Positions 63,561-64,000 of a stretch of DNA of 64,000 nucleotides are shown here, piece by piece (the first letter of the stretch is position 1; the number at the start of each line of letters is the position of its first letter). Position numbers and translations under genes: made by a program. This DNA is from Amaurobius ferox (Eukaryota; Arthropoda; Arachnida; Araneae; Amaurobiidae). The notes beneath the pieces were generated by a model. That model was not told the origin of the DNA. It worked only from the letters and a program-made list of their open reading frames with translations, and searched no databases. The stretch lies in assembly GCA_951213105.1 (NCBI GenBank), contig OX578137.1, positions 80,566,104 to 80,630,103 on the forward strand, written 5' to 3'.

Positions 63561-64000
63561 TTACTTTCTCTTGGTTGGAAGAAAACCATAATTAGTTCCA
63601 CACAGATGAACATAAATTTTTCTATGAGTTTTCTATTGAACAGTGACTATGTCTCCCTGTACTTGATATCGTGTTATAAAAACGTTTTTTCATCGCCGTT
63701 CATATTTAAGTTTCATGTTGCTTTTATACTGCAATTTTTCTCTTTGAAATTGGACATTTTCTGCTCATTTGAATACATTCAAATACAAATTCTCCTGGTG
63801 GTCATTTTATAAAATGTTTATCATAGGCAAAATTTGTTCTACGTGTATTATCCGTTATTCTTTATAAATGTTTGTTGAACTGTCACAACTAACTTATTTT
63901 ACAATTTAAAAATTAATTACAAATATCGTTGGTTGTGATTTTTTAAGCTTTTCATTTTCAATGTGTTCTACACGTTCTGAAACGTATTTTTTCCTAAGTT
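63561..64000. other. unassigned AT-rich DNA
   Basis: A 68-codon plus frame (63606-63812) has no recognisable domain. Confidence 0.4.

Overview
This window looks like intergenic, transposon-dominated DNA from an animal nuclear genome, most plausibly an arthropod and possibly an arachnid. The sequence is very AT-rich, with long (TA)n microsatellites. It carries Penelope-like retroelements (PLEs) whose GIY-YIG endonuclease is N-terminal (the Naiad type, known to be abundant in spiders and other invertebrates), Helitrons, IS630-Tc1-mariner transposase relics, hAT-type elements and tRNA/5S-derived SINEs. I found no host protein-coding gene, no functional tRNA or rRNA gene and no bacterial feature. 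Most short open frames are chance frames or TE fragments. The taxonomic call is an inference from TE content only.

Layout. 0-13.7 kb: old single-copy DNA with small tandem duplications, a PLE reverse-transcriptase (RT) fragment (3.2 kb), two DDE transposase relics (3.8 and 7.8 kb), and a 1.75-kb hAT-like element with an 8-bp target duplication that contains a SINE and a foldback element. 13.7-15.4 kb: short Naiad 3' ends embedded in (TA)n, first as a direct tandem and then as an inverted pair around a minisatellite. 15.4-23 kb: mostly unrecognised AT-rich DNA, then a Helitron relic running into a 200-bp assembly gap (23607-23806).

23.8-34.2 kb: a Naiad array on the minus strand. One intact full-length element (916-codon frame) lies among five tandem units. 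Four of these are short chimeras joining the RT tail of family A to an RT thumb fragment of a second family B, and three of those four carry the same insertion of a 381-bp SINE with a complete 5S rRNA-like head. The fourth preserves the empty site. Full-length plus short unit repeats as a 5275-bp super-unit that continues into the gap.

34.3-36.0 kb: a near-perfect 0.83-kb-arm palindrome. 36.15-48.5 kb: three head-to-tail copies of one 3.4-kb Helitron, the third interrupted by an opposite-strand Helitron that carries a 245-bp-period tandem array of tRNA-derived SINE. 48.5-64 kb: older repeats. These are a SINE, three dispersed copies of an unknown ~270-bp repeat (Z), three copies of a hairpin-ended element (Y) with 20-bp iterons, a mariner-like relic, a degenerate Naiad RT, a long-TIR element inserted at TA, and a diverged ~550-bp direct repeat (X), one further copy of which is the host of the hAT insertion at 5.5-7.2 kb.

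The items most worth following up are four. The first is a hairpin near the Naiad 3' end whose stem covaries between families while its loop is kept. The second is the 5S-tRNA composite SINE that lost its tRNA B box. The third is the chimeric Naiad array with an internal presence/absence record of its history. The fourth is a 20-bp iteron shared by two otherwise different element families.
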